A stretch of DNA of 64,000 nucleotides from an uncultured Clostridia bacterium. GTDB taxonomy: Bacteria > Bacillota > Clostridia > Oscillospirales > Acutalibacteraceae. The DNA is taken from contig CALEHY010000010.1 of NCBI GenBank assembly GCA_937876375.1, positions 124,001-188,000 on the forward strand, in the 5' to 3' direction. The translations under genes and the position numbers were made by a program. Shown piece by piece: positions 23,951-33,175 of this stretch. The number at the start of each line of letters is the position of its first letter. Within the stretch, counting starts at the first letter, position 1. Below the pieces are notes generated by a model. That model saw nothing but the letters and a program-made list of their open reading frames with translations. It was not told the origin of the DNA and ran no database searches.

Positions 23951-25975
23951 ATGCATAGCAGATATAGGAGCGCTAGGTCGACTATCGCATTTATATTAGC
24001 ACTTGCGATAGTGTTTGGATTTGGCTATGATTTGTATGACATTCAGATAAAAAATCACGAATACTATGCCTCACAGAACAACACTGTTAAGACATATACT
24101 GTGCCTATCGAGGCTGCTCGTGGCGAAATCGTTGACAGAAATGGTAACCCCCTTGTTACTAATCGTCAAGGAAACAGTATTATCCTTGATGCTGCGTATT
24201 TCCCATCTGCTAGGGAGAATGTAGAGCGAAATGCTATTATCATTAACCTCTTGTCCCTATTTAAGCGTAACAAAGAGGAGTATGCCCATAACCTACCACT
24301 TAAACTTGATAAGCATGGCAAGATTGTGTTCTTCACCAAGAAGGATAGCAAGGATTACAAGAATGATATCGAAATTATGAAGAGTGCTGATATGTTCAAT
24401 CTTCAGCATTATGCCACAGCACAGAACTGCTTTGATGCTATGGTGGAGAAATATGGCTTGGAGTCCTTCGATACCGAGACAGCACTTGAAATCGGTAATA
24501 TTAGATACGAGCTTACCAGACTTTTGTTCTCTGTTACTAACCCAGTTACTATTGCTGACGACGTCAGTGACAAGACTGTCGCAGAGATTAAAGAGGACGC
24601 AGAAAAATATCTTGGTGCTGACGTTAAGGTCGTTGCATATCGTGAGTATGCCGATTCAACCCTAGCACCTCATATCATCGGTACTGTTAGAAAGATTAAT
24701 GCAGAGGAATATCTCGAGCGTAAGGATATGGGTTATTCCATTAACGACGAGATTGGCGAATCTGGTATTGAGGCTGCTTGTGAGGACGATTTGCGTGGCA
24801 CAGCTGGTGAAAAAACAGTTAAGATTTATTCTGATGGTACTGTTGAGGAGGAGATTACCAAGGAACCTATCCAAGGTGATACAATAGTCCTTACTATTAA
24901 TAAGGAGCTACAATCCCTTGCTCAACGAAAGCTTGCAAAGATTTGCAACAGTGTATCATATCTATCTACTGGTGCTGTTGTTGTACAGGATATAAACACT
25001 GGTGAGGTGCTTGCTGCTGCTAACTATCCATCTTTTGATTTGAACGATTATTATAAGCATTACAATCGACTTGTTAAGGATTCTAGCAAGCCACTTTACA
25101 ACAGATTTGCACTTGGTGCATATGCACCTGGCTCAACCTTTAAGCCTATGATGGCTATGGCTGCATTAGAGGAGAACGAAATTGACTCCTCAACTATTAT
25201 CAACTGTAATGGTAGTATTGACGTAAGTGATATGACATTCAAATGTGCTCATGTTCATGGAAATTTGGATGTTCAAGGTGCATTGCAGGAGTCGTGTAAT
25301 ATTTTCTTCTATTCTTGTGCTTCACGACTAGGTATCGAGCGTATGAATCAGTATGGCGAAATGTTCGGTCTAGGTCAAAAGACTGGTGTCGAGATACCGG
25401 AGTCTACTGGTATTCTTGCTGGTCCAGAGTACAGAAAGAAATTTGATATGCTTTGGACACCTGGTGATACTGTTCAGGCTGGTATCGGTCAGTCAGACAA
25501 CCTCTTTACACCTCTACAGCTCGCTAACTATGCTAGCGTTATTGCAAATGGTGGCACTAGATACAAGGTGCATTTTGTTAAGAGTAAGATATCAAAATCT
25601 ACTGGTATAGTTACTGATATTGGTACTGCTATCGTACAGCAAGCGACATTTAAGCAATCAAGCCTTGATACTGTTCGTGCTGGTATGCGTCGAGTATCAG
25701 AATTTGCTGGTCCATCATATATTTACAACACACTGGACGTGCCTACTGCTAGTAAGACTGGTACGTCACAGGTAGTCGTTAATGGTGTTAAGCATAATAA
25801 CGGATTCCTTATTACATTTGCACCATATGAAAATCCAGAGATTAGTATTGCATCTGCTATCGAGCTTGCTGGCTCTGGTTCATCCACAGCAGAGATTACA
25901 GCCTCGATTATCGATTATTATTACTCGCACAATAGTGACGAAAAGAAGGCGCAGACAGATGCTAGTCTGCTGTAA
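23951..25975 (+). CDS. mrdA: Penicillin-binding protein 2 (class B transpeptidase)
   Basis: 674 aa. Cross-links peptidoglycan during elongation, with MreBCD. One N-terminal anchor (about 10-30), the PBP dimerisation/pedestal region (about 55-300; ARGEIVDRNG), then the transpeptidase domain with STFK (395-398, catalytic Ser and Lys), SCN (448-450) and KTGT (602-605). The ATG at 23951 fits AAGGAGG; an in-frame TTG two codons earlier is too close to it. Last gene of mreBCD-PBP. No rodA partner in this window. Symbol by context; orthologues are also called pbpA or spoVD-like. Confidence 0.92.
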   Translation: MHSRYRSARSTIAFILALAIVFGFGYDLYDIQIKNHEYYASQNNTVKTYTVPIEAARGEIVDRNGNPLVTNRQGNSIILDAAYFPSARENVERNAIIINLLSLFKRNKEEYAHNLPLKLDKHGKIVFFTKKDSKDYKNDIEIMKSADMFNLQHYATAQNCFDAMVEKYGLESFDTETALEIGNIRYELTRLLFSVTNPVTIADDVSDKTVAEIKEDAEKYLGADVKVVAYREYADSTLAPHIIGTVRKINAEEYLERKDMGYSINDEIGESGIEAACEDDLRGTAGEKTVKIYSDGTVEEEITKEPIQGDTIVLTINKELQSLAQRKLAKICNSVSYLSTGAVVVQDINTGEVLAAANYPSFDLNDYYKHYNRLVKDSSKPLYNRFALGAYAPGSTFKPMMAMAALEENEIDSSTIINCNGSIDVSDMTFKCAHVHGNLDVQGALQESCNIFFYSCASRLGIERMNQYGEMFGLGQKTGVEIPESTGILAGPEYRKKFDMLWTPGDTVQAGIGQSDNLFTPLQLANYASVIANGGTRYKVHFVKSKISKSTGIVTDIGTAIVQQATFKQSSLDTVRAGMRRVSEFAGPSYIYNTLDVPTASKTGTSQVVVNGVKHNNGFLITFAPYENPEISIASAIELAGSGSSTAEITASIIDYYYSHNSDEKKAQTDASLL

Positions 25976-25986
25976 TAATAAAAAAC

Positions 25987-26015
25987 TTGTATAATATATA
26001 ATTTTATGTTATTAT
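25987..26015 (+). promoter_or_regulatory. Predicted promoter of mgsA
   Basis: TTGTAT (25987-25992), 17 bases, TATTAT (26010-26015), 53 bases before the mgsA start. Confidence 0.55.
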
Positions 26016-26068
26016 ATGTACATATTATTTGAAATTTTACCCACGGCGTATTATTTTAGGAGGAAAAT

Positions 26069-26485
26069 ATGAATATTGCTTTAATTGCACATGACGCAAA
26101 GAAAGAATTATTAGTTCAGTTCTGTATCGCATATTGCGGTATTATCAGTCGTCACGACGTATGTGCTACAGGAACTACTGGTAAGCTTGTTATGGAAGCT
26201 ACTGGCTTGAACATTAATTGCTTTTTGAGTGGTGCACAAGGTGGTGGCCAGCAGATTGCTAGCCGTATCGCTTGTAACGAAATTGATTTGCTAATCTTTT
26301 TCCGTGACCCACTTAATCCAAAGCCTCATGAGCCAAATGATAACGATTTGCTTCGACTTTGTGACGTTCATAACATTCCTTTTGCTACAAATATTGCTAC
26401 AGCAGAGGCGCTCATTCGTGGCGTTGAGCGTGGCGACTTTGAGTGGAGAGAGATTGTTAATCCACGCTACAACCAAAAGAAATAA
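26069..26485 (+). CDS. mgsA: Methylglyoxal synthase
   Basis: 138 aa, typical length. Converts dihydroxyacetone phosphate to methylglyoxal, a phosphate-releasing bypass of lower glycolysis. IALIAHDAKK (3-12) opens the fold with the conserved His and Asp. TGTTGKL (about 37-43) binds phosphate; SGAQGGGQQI and FFRDPL (about 75-80) are signature segments. TAGGAGG ahead of the ATG. Own promoter; a hairpin separates it from hisS. Confidence 0.96.
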   Translation: MNIALIAHDAKKELLVQFCIAYCGIISRHDVCATGTTGKLVMEATGLNINCFLSGAQGGGQQIASRIACNEIDLLIFFRDPLNPKPHEPNDNDLLRLCDVHNIPFATNIATAEALIRGVERGDFEWREIVNPRYNQKK

Positions 26486-26491
26486 GATTTA

Positions 26492-26514
26492 ACGGGTGGC
26501 AATTTATTGTCACC
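26492..26514 (+). terminator. Hairpin between mgsA and hisS (weak terminator)
   Basis: GGGTGGCAA and TTGTCACCC pair with one G-T; only short T-runs follow, so termination may be partial and hisS may be read from the mgsA promoter. Confidence 0.45.
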
Positions 26515-26540
26515 CATAAACATTGTTTAGGAGAAAAAAT

Positions 26541-27944
26541 ATGGCACTTATTACAAAAGCTATTAAGGGCACAAAGGACGTGCTACCATCCGAGGTGCAC
26601 AAAAATCAATATATTGAGTCAACCTGTCTATCTATTGCAGAGAACTTTGGCTACAAGGAGATTAGGACTCCAGTTTTCGAGCACACAGAGCTATTTCAGC
26701 GTGGTGTTGGTGATACCACCGATGTTGTGCAAAAGGAAATGTACACATTTGATGACAAGGGTGGTCGTTCTATCACTCTTCGTCCAGAGGGCACTGCTGG
26801 TGCTGCTCGTTCATTCCTAGAGAATGGTCTTAATAACGAGGCTTTGCCACAAAAAGTTTGCTATCTCACCTCTTGCTACAGATATGAGAAACCACAGGCT
26901 GGCAGACTCAGAGAGTTCCATCAGTTTGGTATCGAGTGCTTTGGTGCTACCTCTCCACTTGCTGATGCAGAGATGATTTCACTTGCAAAGAATGTGTTTG
27001 ACCAGCTTGGTGTTAGTGATATTCATTTGGAGATTAACTCTATCGGTTGTCCAACCTGTCGTGCAGAGTATCATAAGGCACTAAAAGAGTATTTTGCTGC
27101 TCGCAAGGACGAGCTATGTGAAACCTGTAGAGACAGACTTGATCGCAACCCTATGCGTATTCTTGATTGCAAGAGTCCAGTATGCTCCGAGATTGCTAAG
27201 GACGCTCCAGTAGTATTGGATTATCTTTGTGATGAGTGCAAGGAGCATTTTGAAAAGGTAAAGAAGTACTTAAATGCAATGCATATCGCATATACAGTTA
27301 ACCCACAGATTGTTCGTGGTCTTGATTACTACACAAAGACTGTGTTTGAGTTCGTTTCTGATTCAATCGGTGCACAGGGCACAGTTTGTGGTGGTGGACG
27401 CTACGATGGTCTTATTGAGGAATTTGGTGGTCAGAAGACACCATCACTCGGATTTGGTATGGGTCTTGAAAGATTGCAGCTTGTTATGGAAGCACAGGGC
27501 TGTGAATTTCCAGAAGCTAACAGACCAGACCTATTCATCGTCGCTCTAGGCGAAAAGGCAGAGCTAAAGGCTGTTGAAATTGCAAAGGATATGAGAGAAG
27601 AGGGCTTCTCTGTATTGTATGATTTGAATGGTCGTTCTCTTCGTGCACAGATGAAATATGCTGACAAGACTAATGCAAAATTCAATGTTGTTATCGGTGA
27701 GAACGAGGTTGATGAGGGCGTTGCAGAGCTAAAGAATATGTCCACTGGCGACAAGCAGGAGATTGCGCTTGAAACATTCGTTAACGGATTTTATAACATT
27801 AGTATGGATGATGCTTTGAAGGATTTGGAGATTAATGGCGAGGCATTCGATTTTAGTTCGCTATTTGTAACAGATAATGAAAAGAAAATGGAACCTTGTG
27901 ACGATAACACTTTAGATGCACTACTCTTTGGAGGTCAGGAATAA
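26541..27944 (+). CDS. hisS: Histidyl-tRNA synthetase
   Basis: 467 aa. Charges tRNA-His. Class II core: motif 1 near EIRTPVFEHTELF, motif 2 TSCYRYEKPQAGRLREFHQF (about 115-134), HisA motif VRGLDYYTKT (about 259-268) and motif 3 GFGMGLERL. The Cys-containing insertion between motifs 2 and 3 (CETCRDRL and CDEC) is normal for bacterial HisRS. The anticodon-binding domain follows, and then about 45 acidic residues beyond the usual end (from about residue 420). The ATG at 26541 follows TAGGAG. The stop overlaps the aspS start (TAATG). Confidence 0.96.
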   Translation: MALITKAIKGTKDVLPSEVHKNQYIESTCLSIAENFGYKEIRTPVFEHTELFQRGVGDTTDVVQKEMYTFDDKGGRSITLRPEGTAGAARSFLENGLNNEALPQKVCYLTSCYRYEKPQAGRLREFHQFGIECFGATSPLADAEMISLAKNVFDQLGVSDIHLEINSIGCPTCRAEYHKALKEYFAARKDELCETCRDRLDRNPMRILDCKSPVCSEIAKDAPVVLDYLCDECKEHFEKVKKYLNAMHIAYTVNPQIVRGLDYYTKTVFEFVSDSIGAQGTVCGGGRYDGLIEEFGGQKTPSLGFGMGLERLQLVMEAQGCEFPEANRPDLFIVALGEKAELKAVEIAKDMREEGFSVLYDLNGRSLRAQMKYADKTNAKFNVVIGENEVDEGVAELKNMSTGDKQEIALETFVNGFYNISMDDALKDLEINGEAFDFSSLFVTDNEKKMEPCDDNTLDALLFGGQE

Positions 27945-29722
27945 TGGCAGATACAATTAAAGGACTTAAGCGCACAGATTACTGTGCAAAATTCAATATG
28001 CAAAATGTTGGCGAGACCGTAACTGTTTTTGGTTGGGTACAGCGTCAGCGTGATTTGGGAAATCTTATCTTTATCGATTTGAGAGATAGGACTGGTATCG
28101 TTCAGCTTTCATTTAACGACCAGACTGACAGAGAGGTTTTTGCCAAGGCACAGTCAGTTCGTTCAGAGTATGTTGTTGCTGCTGTTGGTACAGTTGCAGA
28201 GCGTGAAAGCAAGAACAAGGATATCCCTACTGGCGATATCGAGATTATCGTTTCTGATTTTAGAATTGTTTCAAAGGCTGACACTCCACCATTCGAGATT
28301 GAGAAGAGTGAAAAGGTTGGTGACGAGACAACACTTAAGTATCGTTACTTAAATCTTCGTAACGAAAAGCTAACAAAGAATATTCTTATGCGTCACAAGA
28401 TTGCACAGATTACTAGAGAATATTTTTATGCTAATGATTTTATCGAGATTGAGACACCTATGATGATTAAGTCAACACCAGAGGGTGCTCGTGACTATGT
28501 TGTCCCATCTCGTATTCATAATGGCAAGTTCTATGCTTTGCCACAGTCACCTCAGATTTACAAGCAGCTCACTATGATTGCTGGATTTGACAGATATATT
28601 CAGCTTGCTCGTTGCTTTAGAGATGAGGATTTGAGAGCAGATAGACAGCCAGAGTTCACCCAGATTGACCTTGAGATGAGCTTCGTTGACTGTGATGACA
28701 TTATGTCTATGGCAGAGGGCTTTGTTTCAAAGCTTATGAAGGAAACCATCAATGTTGATATTCCTTCACAGCTACCTCGTATGACCTTTGCTGACGCTAT
28801 GGCAAAATACGGCTCTGACAAGCCAGATACACGTTTTGATATGCTTATTGAGGATATCTCTGACTGGGCTGACAAAACTGATTTTGTAGTATTTAAGAGC
28901 GCTATCGCTGATGGTGGTGCTGTTAAGGCTATCGTAGCAAAGAATGCTGCTTCACAGTACACTCGTAAGAAGATTGACAAACTCACAGAGCATGCAAAGG
29001 GTATCGGTGCAAAGGGTCTAGCATATATTCGTTGGGCTGATGCAGAGCCTAGCTGTTCATTCAACAAATTCCTTAAGGAAGGTGAGCTAGAGGCACTTAT
29101 TGATCAGCTTGGAGCAGAGCAGGGTGACGTTGTGTTCATCGTATCTGACAAGACTAGAAAAGCTCTTACTATTATGGGTGCTCTTCGTCTTATCGTTGCA
29201 AAGGAGCTTGACCTTATCCCAGAGAATAAGTGGAATTTCCTATGGATTACAGAGATGCCATTCTTTGAGCTAGATGAGGAGAGCGGAGAGTGGGTTGCTG
29301 CTCATCATCCATTCACTATGCCTCTTGAGGAGTCAATCCCTTATCTTGATACAGACAAATCAAAGGTTAAGGCAGAGGCGTTTGACCTTGTGCTTAATGG
29401 CACAGAGCTATCATCAGGCTCTATGAGAATTACTGATTGCGAGCTACAGACAAAAATGTTTGAGCTTCTTGGTATGGAGCAAGAGGAGATTGATGCAAAG
29501 TTCGGCTTCCTAGTAGATGCATATCATTATGCTGCACCACCTCACGGTGGTATGGGTATCGGTCTAGACAGACTTGCTATGCTCATCTGTGGTGCTGATA
29601 GCTTGCGTGACGTTGTTGCATTCCCTAAGGTACAGAATGCATCCGAGCTTATGTCCGGTGCTCCATCAACTATCGATGACATTCAGCTTGGCGAGCTTGG
29701 TATCGGTATTGTAGAGGAATAA
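27944..29722 (+). CDS. aspS: Aspartyl-tRNA synthetase (bacterial type)
   Basis: 592 aa. N-terminal OB-fold anticodon domain (about 1-110), class II catalytic core with FIEIETPMMIKSTPEGARD (about 165-183) and RCFRDEDLRADRQPEFTQ, the bacterial GAD insertion (about 290-420), and motif 3 GMGIGLDRLAML. Length and GAD domain mark the bacterial form; whether it also charges tRNA-Asn cannot be settled here. hisS-aspS adjacency is common in Firmicutes, and the start overlaps the hisS stop. Confidence 0.96.
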   Translation: MADTIKGLKRTDYCAKFNMQNVGETVTVFGWVQRQRDLGNLIFIDLRDRTGIVQLSFNDQTDREVFAKAQSVRSEYVVAAVGTVAERESKNKDIPTGDIEIIVSDFRIVSKADTPPFEIEKSEKVGDETTLKYRYLNLRNEKLTKNILMRHKIAQITREYFYANDFIEIETPMMIKSTPEGARDYVVPSRIHNGKFYALPQSPQIYKQLTMIAGFDRYIQLARCFRDEDLRADRQPEFTQIDLEMSFVDCDDIMSMAEGFVSKLMKETINVDIPSQLPRMTFADAMAKYGSDKPDTRFDMLIEDISDWADKTDFVVFKSAIADGGAVKAIVAKNAASQYTRKKIDKLTEHAKGIGAKGLAYIRWADAEPSCSFNKFLKEGELEALIDQLGAEQGDVVFIVSDKTRKALTIMGALRLIVAKELDLIPENKWNFLWITEMPFFELDEESGEWVAAHHPFTMPLEESIPYLDTDKSKVKAEAFDLVLNGTELSSGSMRITDCELQTKMFELLGMEQEEIDAKFGFLVDAYHYAAPPHGGMGIGLDRLAMLICGADSLRDVVAFPKVQNASELMSGAPSTIDDIQLGELGIGIVEE

Positions 29723-29724
29723 TT

Positions 29725-30312
29725 ATGGAACAGTATAACTTTTTTGCTATGGTCAATCGTATGAAACTGATTGACCGATGGGCATTAATGCATAATACCT
29801 CAAAGGAGAATATCGCAGAGCATAGCCATTCTGTTGCTGTTATAGCTCATGCACTTGCTCTTATTGGTAACAAGGAGTTTGGCAAGAGCTATGATGCTGA
29901 TAGAGTAGCACTACTTGCTTTGTATCACGATACAACCGAGGTTATTACTGGCGATATGCCTACACCAGTTAAGTACTATAATGACGAGATAAAGAGCGTA
30001 TATAAGGATATCGAGGATATCGCTGGCAAGAGATTATTATCTATGCTACCAGAGGATTATATCGCTGACTATGAGCCATTCTTCAATCATAAGGAAGAGG
30101 ACAAGGATCTTTGGGCACTCGTCAAGGCTGCTGACAAGATTAGCGCCCTTATTAAGTGCATTGAGGAAAATAGAATGGGCAACAAGGAATTTGAGATTGC
30201 GCTCAAATCCCAAGAGCAGAAAATTGCTGATATTGATTTGCCAGAGGTAAAATTCTTCTCTGATCATTTTCTCCATTCGTATTACCTCACTCTTGATGAG
30301 CACACAAAATAA
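29725..30312 (+). CDS. HD-domain 5'-deoxynucleotidase (YfbR family)
   Basis: 195 aa. Removes phosphate from deoxynucleoside 5'-monophosphates. It matches the E. coli YfbR plan along its length: NRMKLIDRWALM, then H in AEHSHSVA (about 32-39), the HD pair in LYHDTTEVITGDMPTPVKYY (about 70-89), and a late Asp in KAADKISA. Two bases after aspS, so part of the hisS-aspS operon; the link to tRNA synthetases is unexplained. A strong terminator follows. Confidence 0.92.
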   Translation: MEQYNFFAMVNRMKLIDRWALMHNTSKENIAEHSHSVAVIAHALALIGNKEFGKSYDADRVALLALYHDTTEVITGDMPTPVKYYNDEIKSVYKDIEDIAGKRLLSMLPEDYIADYEPFFNHKEEDKDLWALVKAADKISALIKCIEENRMGNKEFEIALKSQEQKIADIDLPEVKFFSDHFLHSYYLTLDEHTK

Positions 30313-30341
30313 TAAAATTAAAAGACTTTTTTGTTAAGAGA

Positions 30342-30383
30342 AACTGCCATAACGAAAAAAACTTCGTTATGGCAGTTATTTTT
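30342..30383 (+). terminator. Strong terminator after hisS-aspS-yfbR
   Basis: AACTGCCATAACGAA (30342-30356) pairs perfectly with TTCGTTATGGCAGTT (30363-30377), a 15-bp stem with a 6-base loop, then ATTTTT. Confidence 0.9.
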
Positions 30384-30409
30384 ACATTCGGTGCTGACAG
30401 ATATTTTTG

Positions 30410-30482
30410 GATATGTGTAATCGTAGGGGCGGATATTATCCGCCCGTTTTTACATTATACAAATAACAACGCAGGCGGGCGA
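30410..30482. repeat. REP/BIME-like palindromic repeat, copy 1
   Basis: A 73-base unit starting GATATGTGTAATCGTAGGGG and repeated nearly exactly 125 bases further on. It contains the palindrome GGGCGGATATTATCCGCCC. GTAGGGGCG (30423-30431) also matches, inverted, CGCCCCTAC (30491-30499), so 30423-30499 is a 77-base element with inverted ends. Noncoding. The 460-base gap 30313-30773 consists of a terminator, two copies of this unit, further small palindromes and the feo terminator. Confidence 0.8.
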
Positions 30483-30534
30483 TTGATAATCGCCCCTACA
30501 AATTTCTGTTGCAATGAGATTACGTGATATTTTA

Positions 30535-30606
30535 GATATGTGTAATCGTAGGGGCGGATATTATCCGCCCGTTTTACATTATTCAAATAATAACGCAGGC
30601 GGACGA
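30535..30606. repeat. REP/BIME-like palindromic repeat, copy 2
   Basis: Same unit as at 30410 with one base fewer in a T-run and a few substitutions. After the shared 72 bases the two copies diverge: this one continues into GC-richer DNA holding the small palindromes TTCCCC/GGGGAA (about 30617-30633) and TGTCTGC/GCAGACA (about 30635-30651). Confidence 0.8.
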
Positions 30607-30669
30607 CCGATGTGATTCCCCTGCTAGGGGAAATGTCTGCCTCGCAGACAAAAGGGTCTGGCGACCGCT

Positions 30670-30699
30670 CCAAGGTCGACCCCTCCAAGGTCGACCCCT
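30670..30699. repeat. Tandem 15-bp repeat (2 copies)
   Basis: CCAAGGTCGACCCCT is present twice head to tail (30670-30684 and 30685-30699). Its GACCCCTA end mirrors the TAGGGGC start of the larger repeat, so it probably marks the far edge of the same element. Confidence 0.75.
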
Positions 30700-30740
30700 A
30701 TAATTTTTGTTTGTACGATATTTGATTATAAAATAATAAC

Positions 30741-30772
30741 AAAAAGCTCTCTTATTATAAGAGAGCTTTTTT
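30741..30772. terminator. Terminator of feo operon (bidirectional)
   Basis: AAAAAGCTCTCTTAT and ATAAGAGAGCTTTTT form a near-perfect stem around a single central base (so a small loop by opening the inner pairs), flanked by A's and T's. It lies directly beyond the stop of the FeoB-associated gene. Confidence 0.85.
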
Positions 30773-30773
30773 G

Positions 30774-30950
30774 TTATGTGTTTTTATTTGCATTTGGGCA
30801 ACAGCCGCCACAGGTGGAGCAATCGCATCCACACGAGCATTTGCCACTTTTTTTGTCCTTTACTAGCTTGCGAATTATCAGTACGACAATAGCTAGTATA
30901 ATTGCAGATACTAGAATTGTTAGTCCGTTTGTTTTTAAAAAGGTTAGCAT
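30774..30950 (-). CDS. FeoB-associated Cys-rich small membrane protein
   Basis: 58 aa. One N-terminal membrane helix (about residues 8-28) is followed by a basic stretch and a cysteine cluster CSCGCDCSTCGGCC (eight Cys). This is the pattern of the FeoB-associated Cys-rich family, thought to help FeoB-driven iron uptake, perhaps by metal handling at the cytoplasmic face. The ATG at 30950 is used because GAGGTAAAAAT precedes it; an earlier in-frame GTG would overlap feoB. Four bases after feoB, third gene of the feo operon. Confidence 0.9.
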   Translation of the reverse strand: MLTFLKTNGLTILVSAIILAIVVLIIRKLVKDKKSGKCSCGCDCSTCGGCCPNANKNT

Positions 30951-30954
30951 ATTT

Positions 30955-33120
30955 TTACCTCTTAACACTTTGTAGCTTGTTAGTGCTATATTTGTTCTTT
31001 CTAACTAGCATATAGATGATGAATATAAGAACGACTACAGCAGCGATTAGACCACTGATATTTGCGTTGCCATTGAATAGAGCACCAAACTGGAAGATGA
31101 TGAGTGACACAGCATATGCGAATACACATTGGTAGCTGATAGCAAATAGTGTCCATTTTGCACTGTTCATCTCTCTCTTGATTGCACCAACAGCAGCAAA
31201 ACAAGGCACACATAGTAGGTTAAACATTAGATAACTATATCCAGCGATTGCACCGTTGCCACCACTAAGTGTGTTTAGCTCGTTTAGTAGAGCAGTCCAA
31301 ATCTGATTGCCATTTTCTGCTAGTTCACCACCAGTAAAATTGAACAGAATACCACAGGTGCTAACAACATTTTCTTTTGCGATTAGACCAGTGATGGTAG
31401 CAACAGCTGTTTGCCAGCCACCCCATCCTAGTGGAACGAATATCCACGCAAAAAGATTGCCAATAGTAGCAAGTAGAGAGCTGTTCATATCGTCAATCAT
31501 ACCGAATTTGCCATTTTCAAAGCCGAAGCCCTGCAAGAACCAAATAACGATAGTTGATAGAGCGATGATTGTGCCAGCCTTTTTGATGAAAGATGAGCCA
31601 CGCTCCCACATTGAGCGTAGTACATAGGTTGCTGTTGGCATATGGTATGCTGGTAGTTCCATAACGAATGGAGATGCATCACCAGAGAAAATCTTTGTCT
31701 TCTTTAACATAATGCCAGATACAATTATCGCAGCAATACCCATAAAGTATGCTGAAGTTGCAACGAGTCCAGATTCGCCAAAGCATGCACCAGCGATAAG
31801 ACCAATAACTGGTAGTTTTGCAGAGCATGGGATGAATGAGGTTGTGATAACAGTCATTCGTCTGTCGTGCTCATTCTCGATTGTACGAGATGCCATAATA
31901 CCAGGAACACTACAGCCAGTACCGATAAGCATAGATATGAATGATTTGCCAGATAGACCAAAGTTTCTGAACACTCTATCCATAACGAATGCTACACGGC
32001 TCATATATCCACAGCCCTCTAGGAACGCTAGGAAGAAGAATAGAACCATCATCTGTGGCACAAATCCTAGTACAGCACCTACACCAGCCACGATACCATC
32101 TTGGATAAGACTATATAGCCAGTCTGCAATCCTGCCCTCTAGTAGATTTGCCACTAGACTAGGTACCCATTCGCCAAATAGTACGTCATTCACCCAGTCA
32201 GTAGCCCAGCCACCAACAGTTGAGATTGACACATAGTAAATGATGAACATTATACCAGCAAAGATTGGCAGACCTAGTACTCTGCTAGTAACTATTCTAT
32301 CGATTTTGTCCGAAGTTGTTAGCTTGTTCTTTTGCTTTTTGATATATGCAGAGCCGATGATAGAGGTGATATAGTTGTATCTTTCATTGATGATGATAGC
32401 CTCTGCATCATCATCTAGCGACTCCTCAACAATCTTGATATCGTCCCTAATGTGTGACAATGTGTCGTTAGTAAGCTTTAGCTCATCGATAACCTTTTTG
32501 TCACCTTCAAAAATCTTTACAGCGTACCATCTTTGTTGTTCTAGTGGTAGGTGATGAACTGTGGCCTCCTCGATATGTGCTAGTGCGTGTTCGACAACAC
32601 CAGAGAAGAATACATGGTTTGCTGGCTTGCCATTTTTTGCAGTCTCGACACATTCTTCAGCTACCTCGTTGATACCAGTGCCCTTTAGTGCAGATATTTC
32701 TACGATAGGACAGCCAATGATTTTCGATAGCTCTGAAACATTTATTTTGTCACCATTCTTCTCAACAGCGTCCATCATATTGATAGCAATAACTACTGGA
32801 ACACCTAGCTCCAAAATTTGTGTTGTGAGATATAGATTACGCTCAAGATTAGTGCCATCGATGATATCTAGCACAACGTCAGGCTTTTCGTTTAGTATGT
32901 AATCTCTTGCAACAACTTCCTCCATTGTATATGGAGAAAGGGAATATATACCTGGTAAATCAGTGATGAACACATCATCATATTTCTTTAGCTTGCCCTC
33001 TTTTTTCTCTACTGTTACACCTGGCCAGTTACCAACATATTGGTTTGAGCCAGTCAGTGCATTGAAAAGGGTAGTCTTGCCACTATTTGGATTTCCGACT
33101 AATGCAATTTTGATACTCAT
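30955..33120 (-). CDS. feoB: Ferrous iron transporter FeoB
   Basis: 721 aa. Membrane Fe(II) uptake driven by an N-terminal GTPase-like domain: G1 GNPNSGKT (9-16), G3 DLPGIYSLSPYT (about 54-65), G4 NMMD (about 115). After a helical linker come two Gate regions and the FeoB core with about nine helices, including the conserved Cys segments GTGCSVPGIMASR and SFIPCSAKLPV. Normal length. The start at 33120 follows GGAAAAG. It lies 55 bases after feoA, with an iron box in that gap. Confidence 0.96.
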   Translation of the reverse strand: MSIKIALVGNPNSGKTTLFNALTGSNQYVGNWPGVTVEKKEGKLKKYDDVFITDLPGIYSLSPYTMEEVVARDYILNEKPDVVLDIIDGTNLERNLYLTTQILELGVPVVIAINMMDAVEKNGDKINVSELSKIIGCPIVEISALKGTGINEVAEECVETAKNGKPANHVFFSGVVEHALAHIEEATVHHLPLEQQRWYAVKIFEGDKKVIDELKLTNDTLSHIRDDIKIVEESLDDDAEAIIINERYNYITSIIGSAYIKKQKNKLTTSDKIDRIVTSRVLGLPIFAGIMFIIYYVSISTVGGWATDWVNDVLFGEWVPSLVANLLEGRIADWLYSLIQDGIVAGVGAVLGFVPQMMVLFFFLAFLEGCGYMSRVAFVMDRVFRNFGLSGKSFISMLIGTGCSVPGIMASRTIENEHDRRMTVITTSFIPCSAKLPVIGLIAGACFGESGLVATSAYFMGIAAIIVSGIMLKKTKIFSGDASPFVMELPAYHMPTATYVLRSMWERGSSFIKKAGTIIALSTIVIWFLQGFGFENGKFGMIDDMNSSLLATIGNLFAWIFVPLGWGGWQTAVATITGLIAKENVVSTCGILFNFTGGELAENGNQIWTALLNELNTLSGGNGAIAGYSYLMFNLLCVPCFAAVGAIKREMNSAKWTLFAISYQCVFAYAVSLIIFQFGALFNGNANISGLIAAVVVLIFIIYMLVRKNKYSTNKLQSVKR

Positions 33121-33137
33121 TGCTTTTCCTTTCTTCT

Positions 33138-33155
33138 AGTTAGACATTGCTAACT
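33138..33155. promoter_or_regulatory. DtxR-type iron box between feoA and feoB
   Basis: AGTTAG-ACATTG-CTAACT, an 18-bp palindrome sharing its outer halves with the two boxes ahead of feoA. It lies just upstream of the feoB ribosome site. Confidence 0.6.
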
Positions 33156-33175
33156 CGATTTGATATTTTTAGAGC

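Noticed and set aside
30455..30688. 77-codon open frame on the reverse strand inside the repeat cluster
   Set aside because: It lies wholly in the palindromic repeat DNA, has no good ribosome site and its peptide changes character with the repeat; best seen as an accident of the repeats.
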